Positions 33,295 to 45,333 of a stretch of DNA of 64,000 nucleotides are shown here, piece after piece (positions within the stretch are counted from its first letter, which is position 1; every line of letters begins with the position of its first letter). The stretch covers positions 248,001 to 312,000 of the forward strand of contig NW_025064918.1 in assembly GCF_019112545.1 (NCBI RefSeq), read 5' to 3'. The notes beneath the pieces were generated by a model. It worked only from the letters and a program-made list of their open reading frames with translations. It made no database searches and had not been told where the DNA came from. Position numbers and translations under genes: made by a program. The DNA comes from Guyanagaster necrorhizus. Its lineage: Eukaryota; Basidiomycota; Agaricomycetes; Agaricales; Physalacriaceae.

Positions 33295-35169
33295 TGGCAT
33301 GCTCTCTCCATATTCAGGTGTGTAAAATTGCAAAAATTGAGAATACATAGACTGCATTTCAGTCTAATAAGCATATAACTGAAAACAGGATAGGAGCACA
33401 CAGAAACCAAGCCATCATAAGGCTAAACTGAAGTAACAAGAAGCAGAGTGTATGGCCTAATAACAGACTAATACCAGAGGAGTTAGACTGCATGTGAGAT
33501 CTCAGTGCTTGGCTCTAAATGTGTCAATACCATTGCAAGAGGACATGCTAAAAATAAAAAGAATATGATCAAAATAGGATCAGCAATCCTGATCACATTG
33601 ATCAAGAATGCACAGCCATTGATGCACTGACAGGACATGCTTTAGAACAGAGAACTGAGATCCAAAGAAAGGCATCTGAATAACTGGATGTTGAACAGAG
33701 AAATAAAATGATGGCAACAAAGAAATAGATAGAGAAATACTACTCTCAGAGATGAATAGCACATGTACTGCTCAGAGACTCACACATGTACTTATAGGGC
33801 CTTAGCATGCATAACACAGCAAGAGACTTGGCATCATACTAAGGTATGACACACACCATATTGGGTAGGTTAATTGATGCATGTCAGGCCAGAAGCAGTG
33901 CATTTTGTGAGCTAAATAGAATGTCAAGATATGGAAAAAGAGAATATAACCATTATAGCTGACTCCAGATATGAGAGATAATCCTGAGGGTCTGAAACAG
34001 TTTACTGCTGTCAGAGATATGCCACCAGAGAAATAAGAAAGTGAGCAGACCTGGCTAGGCCAGCTAGCTGATGTCAGCTAGCAAGGAAACAGCAGGCAGT
34101 CTTGGCCTGGAAGAGAATAAGCATGGCAACTATGATATGCACATGAATAGTATCTGTGAGATTCAGCATGGAGTCCCACACTTTGAAGCTACTATAGTAG
34201 GATTGTATTAGTAAGTACCATAGTAGAGTATTTAAATACTGCATTATATAAGTAGGATACAAGTTTCTGACCCTCACAGTTGCAGTGTATTGGGCACAGA
34301 AAGCCTTGCACTCTAGCTTTGGGTTTGTGTTTGTAACTTCAGGCAAGAGAATAAACTTATTATTGAATATCACTGAGAGAGGTCTGAGAACTGAGTGAGG
34401 CATCAAAGCTCACAAAGGACTTGAATCCAGTTTGATAAGAGGTTTTGGATTGCACTCTAATCTGAGAATAAGAGAGCAGTGTCTGAAGAACATCATATTG
34501 AGTTTTTGAGGTATTTGTGATGTGCAGCACTACAGATGGCAAAGGTTTAAACCCTTTGGCTTGATTAGTGTGCACTTTTTGTGTTTATTTTCACAGATTG
34601 GCAGAGGTTCAAACTCTTTGGTCTGTCAGATGGCATTTTATTGTGATTTGTGTCTCTGGATCACATAAGTTTGAATCCTGTGAGTCTACAATCAGTTTGA
34701 AAACTTGTGACCAGAGATCTGTGCTCTTTGGCACTTGTGGATATGTTTGTGATTGGTTTCTGCTTAGAGAGCAAAGCTTTGAGTCATGTATTGTGTGTGT
34801 TAGGAATTTTGAGTTGATCTGAGCTGGACTTAGGACATTTTGAGAGTTTTGTGGGAGTGTTTCAATGTATTGTATTGAGCTGCAGTACTCTTTGCTTTGA
34901 GGCCTGGCAATGCCTGTTGCCACCTCTTGTTTTGATAAAACGAAAAGCTTTGAGACCTAGAGAGATCTAAGATGGTTGTACACATGCTATCACTATTCAT
35001 GCACTGTGGATTCATAGAAAAAGACAATTATATTTGTTGAATTACTACTTTTATTGCATTATAATCCCTTCACAAACTAAGAGTTTTGTGTGTGTGTTGG
35101 TGTGAGTGTGGTCAGTGATAGTGCTCTGCTATAGCTATTTTCACCTTGCACACACTCAGATCCTCTTCA
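33295..35169 (+). mobile_element. Element X: 1.9 kb LTR-like insertion of unknown family
   Basis: The block begins TGGCATGCTCTCTCC and ends ACTCAGATCCTCTTCA (TG...CA). It is flanked by CCAT at 33291-33294 and 35170-35173, and it interrupts element B gag exactly. It has a promoter-like TTATATAAG near 34243 and AATAAAC near 34350, as expected of an LTR, and no coding frame that I recognise. Orientation is inferred from those signals. Its first about 50 bp recur at 44244-44297. The most likely reading is a long solo LTR of another retrotransposon family. A short non-coding retroelement is an alternative. Confidence 0.6.
34532..34830 (+). repeat. Tandem 54-62 bp repeats inside element X
   Basis: Consecutive units start ACAGATGGC (34532) and ACAGATTGGC (34593) and align almost throughout, followed by weaker units near 34655, 34711 and 34770. 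The first two carry GGTTTAAACCCTTTGG and GGTTCAAACTCTTTGG. The core motifs at 34544, 34606 and 34668 are spaced 62 nt apart. Confidence 0.65.
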
Positions 35170-37309
35170 CCATTTCTAATGGTGAATCCTAATTGGACCA
35201 CCTCAGGATCATCTTTGATGGATTCTTTCTCTATCTCACTTCCTTCTGTTTTATCAGGTGGCAGTTGTCCACTGAGTAGTCAGCTGCCCTTGCCAGCCTA
35301 TGGGTTTCAGAATTCTGCAGGCCAAGTGGATGGCTGTGGTCAGAGGCAGGAGAGCTGAGTTGCTATTGTTTGGATGGATAGTGTGGAGTACAAATATTGA
35401 CTTTAGCTTGATTGAACAGACAGTGCTATATAAACAACTCATTTCAGGATTATGGATAGTGTCTATGGTATTGGTTGGATATCAAACTTTGATTTGCACA
35501 TTGGCAAATTGGCTAGCTGGTCTTTGGAATGTCATCAGTTGTAGATGTTGATCACATGCTTTATGGCTGAATACTATAAAATTTCTTGCTGCTCTAGCAG
35601 TTCCATGTTAATATATAATTGCTCTATATGTGATGCAAGCTATTTAGCATCACACCATAAAAATGTCACCCCTTCCTCATAAAGGTCCTAGTACTCACCC
35701 ACCCAAGTCCTTTGTATTTATTTCTCTAGTGCTTCTTCATCTGTCTCTTCACTGGCATACTTCATGAAGTCTTCAAGTCTATGAGAACCTTTGTCCTTGT
35801 TCTCATCTCTCTTGCTCATTTTCTCCTCATCTTCCTTAAGGAGAGAACTGACAGGCTGGTCAAAGATGCTCCCCTCAGCTGACTGAATGGTTGCTGGGGA
35901 GCTGGTCATCATTCTGAGTGCTAGATCTCACTTTGTTATTGTTGATATTTCAGATAGTTGGCCAAAGGGTGTTTCTGAGGTCAAGATAGTAACAGGTGCC
36001 CCCATGTGCTTGCACCACCTCCAGTTCCTCACTATAGATTCTGAAGTTTGCATAGAACTCCATATTGAGAAATTGTTGAGCAATCCTTTCTCTGAGAAAT
36101 CTCTGGAGGTTGTGGTCAGAGATTGTGGTCAGAGACATGGGCATTGAGTATAGACTTGCTGTCTGAGAGGAGGATATTGATATAGATAGTTTGAGGGGGG
36201 GATATGTTGTCTCTTCAGAGAGAGAGAGTATGATCTCTTCTTGTGGCCTTACTGGGGGTGACAGGGCTATAAGGTTCTACCCAGGGGTCTGCCTTAGTTC
36301 TAGAAGTACTGAATTCTTGGAATAGAGAGAGTGTGGACTCTGTCTAAAGTCTACATTGGCTGGGAGAAGCAGAGTCCAGGTGGGTGGCTTCATGCTTGCA
36401 CTTCTGTCATTGCCTTTCTCTGTCTTCTTGCTCCTCCTCATACTGCCACTGGGCTTCAGCTCAGGTATGCTCAGTGAGTGCTTCTTTGGCTTGCTCAGGA
36501 TCTGCCCAGGCTCACTCTTTCTGTCACTACTGCTGCTGTCAAACTGCTGCATCATAATTGAAAGAGACTCTAAGGTCCCAGTGCAGGAATATTCTTTGAA
36601 TAATTCTGTCCCAGGCTGCCTCTCCTTAACATCAGACTTCTTCTTGGGTTTTTCAGTTATCACCCACTCCAGAGCAGCCATGGCTAGAGAGTGTGGCAGA
36701 GGGAGTCCCTGTTGGGGTGGCATAGAGTGAGTTGTGTCCTGAGTGCAGTAAAACACTTCAGAGTCTTAGAGCCACCTGAGAGATATTAAGAGAGTCTCTA
36801 GTGTGGTTTCCAATGCTGAGTGTTCTCATGGTAGTGGAAGGGTCAAGAGATGGCAAGTCATTAAAGAAGTCCTCAGAGAGGTCTTTATCTTTATGGTTAA
36901 AGATGAGGGGTGGGACCCATGGGTTCTAGAAGCCTATGAGGCAATTGTTGCTGTCTCTGCTGTTGGATTATCAGAGTCAAGAGGGGTATCTATGCTCTTT
37001 CTCTTCTTGAATGTTCCTCAGATATGGGCTGCCAAGTCTGGCTTCAGATATGGTTCCTGTTGGGGGCTGAAAGAAGGATCAGAGGGTATGGGAGATGTCA
37101 TGTAAGGGGAGGTCCAGGGTTATGTTTTGTAGGATATATCAGATTTGCTGAAATTCTTGGTAATGTCTGACTGCCTAAGCAGTAATTGATTAGTGTCCCT
37201 GATAAAATTGGATGATCACCAATAATCCTAATAGCATTCTGATAATGGAAGCTAAAAGATCAAAGAATTCATAGTCAAAGTTGGAGGAGTTGGGATTGAT
37301 GGATGGCAT
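35170..37309 (-). pseudogene. Element B gag relic, N-terminal part
   Basis: It starts at the ATG at 37309 (MPSINPNSSNFDYEFFDL) and continues into the hydrophobic LLASIIRMLLGLLVIIQFY. A long N-terminal region with acidic and Ser-rich stretches follows, in which 35950-36144 contains FLNMEFYANFRIYSEELEV, the same motif as LNEDFYNDFHQYSK in element N. It has several stops. Its 3' continuation is at 33294, across element X. Confidence 0.72.
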
Positions 37310-37353
37310 TCAGTTTCCTCTGTGCTTATTGTGTGTGAGGAAAGAGAAGGAGC

Positions 37354-37366
37354 AGCTTCAAGCTAA
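37354..37366 (-). promoter_or_regulatory. Element B self-primer site
   Basis: Sense-strand TTAGCTTGAAGCT adjoins the 5' LTR. In this LTR the R segment (37523-37535, sense AGCTTCAAGCTAA) is its exact reverse complement over 13 nt. Confidence 0.75.
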
Positions 37367-37367
37367 T

Positions 37368-37835
37368 TATTAGATCTAAGCTGCATGTGATTATAAACAC
37401 ATGATAAACTGTCATCACTTTGCACTTCAAGTGAAATAACAGAGTCCACTGATGTGATTATAGATCAATGTGCTATAAGGCCTTGTGATTAGCTTGAGAG
37501 TAGAATGGTATAGAGATAAACTTTAGCTTGAAGCTGGGTTTAACAGCAAGAGCAAGCTTCCTTATATACTGTACATGATAGGGATAAATATAATACTGCC
37601 TGTTGTATGTTTCTAAGTCCTTATGCTCATTGTCCTTAGATGTCACTACTGTACACAAAAGGTTGATTATGCATTGTTGAGGGCTGGTCATTATGCTGGA
37701 GGACAATAATGGATTGGCTTATGATATAATGACTAAGCCTCTTCCACAGTTCTAAGCACTGGTTTAGATGCCCAGATTAAGTATGAATAGGGGTTAACTT
37801 GTTGAAAGGGATAGAAAAAGAGAAAAATCATAATA
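37368..37835 (-). repeat. Element B 5' LTR
   Basis: It runs TATTAGATCTAAGC to AAAATCATAATA, where the terminal TG and CA have decayed to TA. It pairs with 19986-20407, and element D gag resumes directly after it with the TSD copy TGAGT. Confidence 0.88.
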
Positions 37836-40590
37836 TGAGTCCTATCAGGGTTCTCTTCAGTCCTAAACAATGAGGACCAGAATCTCTCTGACAACTTCTT
37901 TGATGATAGCTCATCCCTTGATCCTTCTATGGCCCTGATTGAGCATGAGATTGGAGACTGCTCAGGACTCCATTAATACTGCTAGGATGGCTCTAGGACT
38001 CAGACCCACTTTGCTCACAGACTCTGGGCACAATTCCTTATACACAACTCTGAAGTTGAGCTGAAACCCCTCTCAGAATGAGGACTTATACACCAAAGAC
38101 ATGGAGCCAGAAAGAGGACATATGTCCTGAGAACCAACTGTCCAAGATATCATCAACCACTTTTCCAGAGATTTCACAGAAAAAGAAATATGAGTAGCAG
38201 AAGAGCAAGAGGACCTTGACTGGGCCAAAGTTGAGCAGGCCTGACAACAGAACATGCACAAGGAAGAACAGTATAACTGCCAGTTTAGGTGGCAACAGTG
38301 TGAACTTGAAGCAGCCACATGGAGATCAGCAAGCCCTATGTGGTATGGAATACAAACCAAGTCTGAGCCCTCTCCCTTCTGAGAGCCCAGCACCCCTGCT
38401 AGTACTGACCTATAGGCAGGATTGGCTGAAGCCATCACTGCTAGTGAAGCCAGGTGGTGCACTTATCCTTCTACCAGGGGAAGAACCAGTCCATCCACTA
38501 TTGCTGATACAGACATCATTCCTTCCCACACTGACTCTGTACTCAATGCTTATGGGCTTCAAGTCTCTCTCAATGCCCATGTATCTGACTGAGAGCTCTG
38601 AAGATTTCTTGGTAGAAGGATTGCAGCCCTCTTTCTCAATCTCTGATTTTACACAAACTTCCACTGATATTGCTGCAAATTGAAGGAGCTCAGAATGCAG
38701 GGCAGCCATAGAGATGATGCTGGAATCAGAGTAGGACCAATTGAGCAGCCTTCTGCTTGGCTCAGTCCCAGTGCCACCAACAATGATGACCAGCTTCTCA
38801 GCAACCATTCAGCCACAGGACCCTCCAATCTATGACTCATGTGACAACTACTTCATTGAGGATGAGGATGAAAATGTGGACAAAGATGAGGAGAGGATTC
38901 AGGATATCCCTCTTAGATGGAGGCAATGGGAGTACTCAGAGGAGAAAACTGACAAAGAAGCACTGGTCAAAGAAATACAATATGCTAGAGAAAAGGAATA
39001 TAAGAGACTGTATAAAGAAGGAGTAGCCTTCCTGTGGAAGGACACTCAGTGGTTAGCCTCAGAAATAGGGCAGAAGTATATTTATTCTAATGATGATAAA
39101 TGGTGGGATATTCTACAATATTCCACCACCAAATATGCAATTGATAGTTACAACAGAAGGCATCCAGAGGATCATCTTGGCAAGTTACTGGAGTATAAAT
39201 CAAAATATGACATCCAGCTGATGCCATGGACTCCATCTACAGCCCCAAAACATGCCATATACACAGCACTGTCCTTTTGAATCAACTTCAGCTGATATTT
39301 ATACTCCACCCCCTCTATCTGGACATTGGCAACCCAGCTATCCCACTCCTGACCACAACTGACTACATGATCAACTGGATTCTGAAATCCATAGACTGGC
39401 AAAGAAAGTCAACTCCTTGGTGGACAGCCACCACCCAATGAAGTTGAGGAAAGTAGCAAGGAGCCTGTCAAGGATGACTCCAAGACCATTCAACTGGAAT
39501 TCACCATGCAAAATAGAGTTATCATATGAAAGAAAGCTGCTCCCACAGGGAGCCCCATTGCCAATGATGGGTCCTTTCACTTGTTCTCAGGCCTGCCTAC
39601 TGAGTGGCAGCATCTGCTCTTTGACTAATAGCCCAACACTATGGGAGTCTTGTCAGAGAATGCTACCATTCTCCAGTGTAAGCCTGATCTACTTTGAAAG
39701 CCCTTACTGTTCAAGGGTGCATCTGATGATATTGACTGATTTCTAATAGACTGTGAACAGTACTTCAAAGTCTATATTGCCTACCTCAAGACTGACATGA
39801 ACAAGATCACATTTGCCTCATTCTACCTTGAGGACAAGGCAAAAAAATGATGGATCCTGATCTCTCCCAACTTCTACTCTATAATGCAGCACCATTGGCT
39901 GCCATCCTGGCCAGTTTTCAAGCAGATGTTGAATGACAAATTCATTGATTCAGCCATACAAGAAGTCCACAAGTTCAAGATCAAAGAATACAAGATGGAT
40001 GACAAGTCAGCTACCAAATACTTCAACAAGCTGGAGCAACTCACAAAGCTCACTGGAATACAGGATGACATTGACAATGATGGCAAGATGGTTGAGGCAC
40101 TTAAACAGAGTGTCTCACCATTCTAAATCAAGATGATCTTGGATATTAGAATAAATATCCTGAAGGGCTATGATGCATGAAAAGAACATGTCATTGAGAT
40201 GTACAAGGAGCAGCAGTGACAGAAGGCTGAGCAGATGAACCTACAGGAATACCACAAGCCAGCTCAACTGGCCAACTTGAAGTCTGACAAACAAAGCAGC
40301 ACCAATAAACCCAACACTTTATTGACAAGTAGTACCTCAACATATAGCATCCAGAAAACTGGCACCAGTACAACATATACTGGTGCAGAGAAGCTGATGG
40401 ATATTGACCAACTTAAGAAGGAAGAGAAGTGTTTCAACTGTGGTCAAAAGGACCACATGTCAAGAGACTGCCCAAAAAAGAAGTGCATGAGGAAAGACAT
40501 ATAGGTGCAAATCACCAAACTGCAGAAGGAGGCAGAGGAACTCAGCATGGAAACTAAGATCAAGGAGATAAAAGATGGGGCTAACCAGTA
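37836..40590 (+). pseudogene. Element D gag relic, main part
   Basis: The N-terminal region includes an open frame at 38741-39280 (179 residues) with acidic stretches and EKEYKRLYKEG. The capsid is at about 39710-40200 (FKGASDDID, then a stop, FLIDCEQYFKVY, and VHKFKIKEYKMDDKSATKYF). The nucleocapsid knuckle is at 40432-40473, CFNCGQKDHMSRDC, with all zinc ligands kept. Most stops are TGA or TAG at positions where other copies have Arg or Trp. Confidence 0.78.
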
Positions 40591-40599
40591 AATGGTTCT

Positions 40600-43500
40600 A
40601 CTGGGTCAGCCAGAAATCAGAACAGTATATCATCAGCTGCAGGATAGACTAAAAGTGCCTCTATAGATACAAATATATCTAAATTATTAACACATTCAAA
40701 TATACCCTGTACTTTGACTCCTACACACATACCAGAAGAGCTACTGAAAAAAACTCAACTGCCTATGAGCCAAACAGAGGGAGCAATCCTCACCAAGTGG
40801 CTCAAGCCATTTGAAACTGAATAGACTTGAAGAGCCATCAAAGATGCTAGAACAAAAGAGAAGGCTAGAGCTGTACTCAAGAATTGGATACACAAAACTA
40901 GGGCTGAAGAAGTAATTGACAAGATGATAGAGAGGATATGACAGGCTGAATAATGCCAGGCCATAGAATGGCTCAATGAACTTCATGGACCCTGGAGATA
41001 TGTCTGATGCACAAAGACCTCAGGATGAGATCTAACTGCTAAGACTCAGATCAAGATACTCACTAATCAGTCTACCTATGTGGTGACTGCTCTGATCAAC
41101 AGCAGATGTACTGGCAGCTCCATTAACCATGCCTTCATCACTAGACACAATCTCCTCACTAGAGCCACAGCAGCCCCAATTCCCATGTACAATATTGATA
41201 GAACCAAGAATCAAGCCAGCTCAATTACCAAATTTGTTGAGCTATAACTCGCTATAACTCACTATCAGCAATCACTTGGAAAGGATTGACTTAGCCATCA
41301 CCAACCTGGAAACCAAAGAAGTGTTCCTAGAGTATGACTGGCTAATACATCACAACCTGCTGATTAACTGGAAGATCAGAAGGATCACATTCATGTGATG
41401 CAAGTGCTATAAAATTCCATTTGAATTATCTGATGAGGACTCAGAAGACAGGTGGAATGAGAAGATGGAGGATGGTGAGACTATACTCACTGTTGATGTA
41501 CAGCAAGCCTTGCACATTCAGGCCATCCACCATGTCAATGACCTGGCAGTGAAGGCCAATGCTGAAAAACAAGAAAAGATGTTTGAAGAGATGGTCCCTG
41601 AATGGGCTCAGGACTTCTGAGACCTGTTCAACAAGGAAAGTTTTGATGAACTACCAGAATCCAAACTCTGGGACCATGCAATTGAACTAATCCCTAATGC
41701 CAATGCAAATCTCAACTGCAAGACCTACCTTCTTGGAAACCATGAGCAGCAAGAACTCAACAAGTTCTTGGATGAGAATCTTTCCAGTGAACAGATCTGA
41801 CTGTTGAAGTCTTCTATGGCTTTGCTGTTTTTCTTCATCAAAAAGAAGGATGAGAAACTTCATCCAGTTTAGGATTACCAAAAGCTGAATGAAATAACAA
41901 TCAAGAATTGTTATCCTCTTCCCCTAATCTCAGAGTTAATGGATAAGCTCTCAGAGGCTCAATACTACACCAAGTTGAATGTCTGCTGGGGTTATAATAA
42001 TGTATGCATCAAAGAGGGTGATGAATGGAAGGCAGCTTTCTGAACCAACCAAGGGCTCTTTGAGCCCACAGTAATGTTCTTTGGACTTACAAACTCCCCT
42101 GTGACCTTTCAATGGATGATGAACAACATATTCAAGGATCTTCTCACTATGGGAAAGGTCACCATCTACCTGGATGATATCTTCATCATGTTCAAGGACT
42201 GAGGAGAACACTGAAGACTCATATGAGAGATATTCAAACTCATGAGAAAGCACAAGCTCTTTCTCAAGGCAGAGAAGTGCAAGTTCAAAGTATTAGAGAC
42301 AGAGTATCTGAGAGTGATAATCAGCAAAGGAAGCATATGGATGGATCCTATCAAGGTGGCCAGAGTCACTGAATGGCTGGAGCTGACCAAAAAGAAGGAA
42401 CTGCAATCCTTTCTAGGGTTCACCAATTTCTACAGATGATTTGTCTGTGAATATAGCAAGATAGTCTGCCTGATGATGCAATTAACAGGAAATGCCTCAT
42501 GAAGCTGGAGACACTCACAGCAAGCCACCTTTGATGACTTGAAATGAAACCTGGCTAAGGATGTTGTCCTTGCTATTCTCACTCAGGAGGGAAAATTCCA
42601 TGTGGAAGCTGACTCAAGTGAAGGGGCAATTGGAGCTATTCTATCCCAAGAACAAGGCAGAAAATGACAACCAGTAGCCTTTCTCTCCAAAGCCCTAATG
42701 GTCACTAAATGAAACTATGAAATATATGACAAAGAGTTACTCATGATAATACTCACTCTGGAGGAGTGGCAGTATTATCTGATTGGAGCAGTGTGAACAT
42801 TTGAGATCTGGACCAACCACCAGAATCTCTGATATTTCCATCAATCTCAGAAACTTAATTGATGACAGGCACACTGGATAACTGAGCTCTCCCAATAAAA
42901 ATACACCCTCTACTACAAAGCTGAGACTGCAAACAAGAAAGTGGACCTACTCAGTTGACAAGCTGATCATGATCAGAGAGGAAGTGACAATGAGGGGGTG
43001 ACATTGTTAAAATCCAAACACTTTTAGGCTATGATAATGCCAACAGAGGAAGAGATCCATGAGCAGATCAAAAGTGCCATAAGGGATAGTGGCAAATGGG
43101 ACCAGCAAGTGGCTCCATCACTCAATCATGAACAAGGCATGACCAAGGAAAGAGGGTTGATTCATTATGATGGATAAATCTATATCCCTTGAGATCAACA
43201 GCTTTGCAGTGAAGTCATCACTATATGCCATGCAACAGCAGGACATCTGAGAATCACTAAGACCAAAGAACTGATACTGTGAGAGTACTGGTGGCTAAAG
43301 ATGGGCTAAGATATCAAACACTATGTAAAAGGGTGTGAAACTTGTCAATGAGGCAAATCATCCACACAGCCACAAGCAGTGCTGCTTTATCTGAATGAGG
43401 TTCCTGCATCTCTTTAGACTCACATTTCAGTGGACATGATCACTAGACTATCTGATTGCAACAGCTATGACACCATCCTCATTATTGTCAATCAATTTTC

Positions 43501-44243
43501 AAAGGTGATCATTCTGGTCACATGCTCAATGAAACTAATCTTGAAAGGGTGGGCCAAGATCTTATGCAACAAAGTCTATGCCAAGTATGGCATGCTCCAA
43601 GTCATTATTTCAGACTGAGGTCTGCAATTCATCTCCAAATTTCTCAATGATTTGTATGAACTCCTCAATATTCAATGAAACACATCAACAGCTTACCACT
43701 CACAAATGGATAAACAAACAGAATGAGCAAACCAAGAGATCAAGAAGTACTTTCAGTTGTTTATCAACTACCAACAGGATGACTGGATCAAATGGCTTGC
43801 TCTTGCTGCCTTTCAACACAACAACAGAGTCCACTCTGCCATGGGGAAAACACTATTTTTTGTCAACTTTGGATATCACCCAAATATATCTCAAACTGAA
43901 TGGGCTCACACTATCACTCCCACTTCTTCCAATTTTGCACACACAATGACAACTATCCACAATAAAACCTGTGCTGCCCTTGAAAAAATGGCTGCCATTA
44001 TGAAAAAACAATATGACAAACACCGCACACCTGCTCATCAATATAACATTAATGACAAAGTTTGGTTGGATACAACCAACCTACACCTCTCTCACCCTAA
44101 ACAAAAATTGACTGATAAACAGACTGGCCCCTTCACCATGGTCATGAAAGTTGGCACTTCCACTTTCAAACTCTATCTACCATCCACATGGAAAATTCAT
44201 GATATTTTTAACAAAACTCTCCTCACACCCTTTATTGCCCTGG
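40600..44243 (+). pseudogene. Element D pol relic (PR-RT-RH-IN)
   Basis: The protease is at about 41070-41260 (ALINSRCTGSSINHAFI, catalytic Asp and Gly lost). RT spans about 41640-42440 with FFGLTNSPVTFQWMMN and YLDDIFIMF, where the catalytic pair is kept. RNase H is at about 42590-42840. Integrase is at about 43130-44243, with HISVDMITRLSDC and FINYQQDDWIKWLALAAFQ. It is truncated before the chromodomain. Multiple stops, for example AF-stop-TNQG at about 42040, where the young copy has Arg. Confidence 0.82.
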
Positions 44244-44297
44244 TGACATGCCCTCTCCATGTTCAGACATGTAAAATTGCAAAAATTGAGAATACAT
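44244..44297 (+). repeat. Fragment of the element X terminus
   Basis: TGACATGCCCTCTCC opens a 54-bp stretch that matches the start of element X at 33295 and ends AATACAT. Directly after it the sequence is the middle of a gypsy LTR. Confidence 0.7.
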
Positions 44298-44674
44298 GGG
44301 ACAGGCTTAGTCATCACAATGACTGAGTCCATCATTGTCTTCTGATGCAACAACACCCCTTGATGATGGACAACAATCTTTCTGTAGGTAGTAATGATGC
44401 CCAAGGACAAAGGGCACAATGGCTCAGACAGACACAATTAGTAGGAGTATATTTATCTTGATGAATGAATGGTATATAAGTAGGATAGCTCTCACCATAG
44501 ATACTCAGCTTTGAGCTAAAGTTTATCTTCACCATTCTATTTCAAGCCAACTTGTAATTGGCCTTGAGACACAATACCATACAAGCACATATGGTGAACT
44601 TGGGCATGACTATATGAACTCAATACAGTGCCCATTTATCATGTGTTTAGGTCATGTGTCACTTGGGCTTAACA
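44298..44674 (+). repeat. Gypsy LTR fragment, 3' part, at the right edge of the nest
   Basis: It starts inside the LTR at GGGACAGGCTTAGTCA and ends TTGGGCTTAACA. It resembles the element D 5' LTR (19073) from the same point on, but the match is imperfect. The flanking GTATG does not match the ATTAG on the left of element D, so it may belong to another copy joined by deletion. Confidence 0.75.
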
Positions 44675-45333
44675 GTATGGGTACAGTGGAAGGATCCAAA
44701 TTTTATGCTCACAACAGGAATGTTGCCACTGTGGTTCTATGGTGGACCTGAGACATGATTTTGGAAGAAGAAAAACTGTTTGTGCCAGGAGTAAGGCAGA
44801 GAACTGGAGTCAAGATCCTGTTCCTAGAGAGATGCCTTTATGCTTTCAAGAAATTTCTAAAAGATTCTAGTGCTTGATAAATTTCTCTTGGTAATCCCAA
44901 GAGCAAAACAAAAGATGAGTAAAGGTCTCTTTTGACCTAATACTCATACTCCTAATGAAAAATTGTGACAGTGATGCTCAGATGCTATTTCAACACCTGT
45001 TAGTGCAGCCACCATCAACTTGAAGGCTACCAACTTGGCAACAGTTAGGTCGGCCTGGAGAACCTTTTTCCCTTAGGAGGTATATCTGCAAATTGAAGAA
45101 ATGACGGCAGTCATTTCTAGGATCGCGTTGCCCTATTTTTGACACTGACAACTGCTAGCAGGATACCAACATTAAGTCAGTTGCCACATGCCGATAACGA
45201 TGAAGATCATCACGTGATCACTGCCACGACCGTTCCGGCAACTCATTTTCTGCTCTTCATTTTACGACCACCATCATCACATTTCCTTCGTATTTTCACG
45301 GCCTGGGGCGCTTGTCGCTCGCTGTAGACGATA
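44675..45333. other. Intergenic boundary between nest and gene pocket
   Basis: Up to about 45.05 kb the sequence is CpG-poor and has no recognisable gene. From about 45.1 kb CpG becomes frequent. The final 150-200 bp should include the promoter and 5' UTR of the transporter gene. I see no clear TATA box. Confidence 0.5.

Larger units (their letters stand above)
19986..37835 (-). mobile_element. Element B: gypsy chromovirus inside element D gag
   Basis: The minus-strand element has LTRs at 19986-20407 (3') and 37368-37835 (5'). The flanking TSD is TGGGT (19981-19985) versus TGAGT (37836-37840), one transition apart. Its own sequence is interrupted by element C (21965-29891) and element X (33295-35169). 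Coding segments are 20440-21964 (integrase and chromodomain), 29892-31860 (RNase H, RT, PR), and 31900-33294 plus 35170-37309 (gag). It is heavily mutated. Confidence 0.88.
37836..44243 (+). mobile_element. Element D, 3' part
   Basis: This is the continuation of the plus-strand element begun at 19073: gag (37836-40590) and pol (40600-44243). It ends abruptly in the integrase C-terminal region where a fragment of element X begins. The chromodomain, polypurine tract and start of the 3' LTR are missing. Confidence 0.82.
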
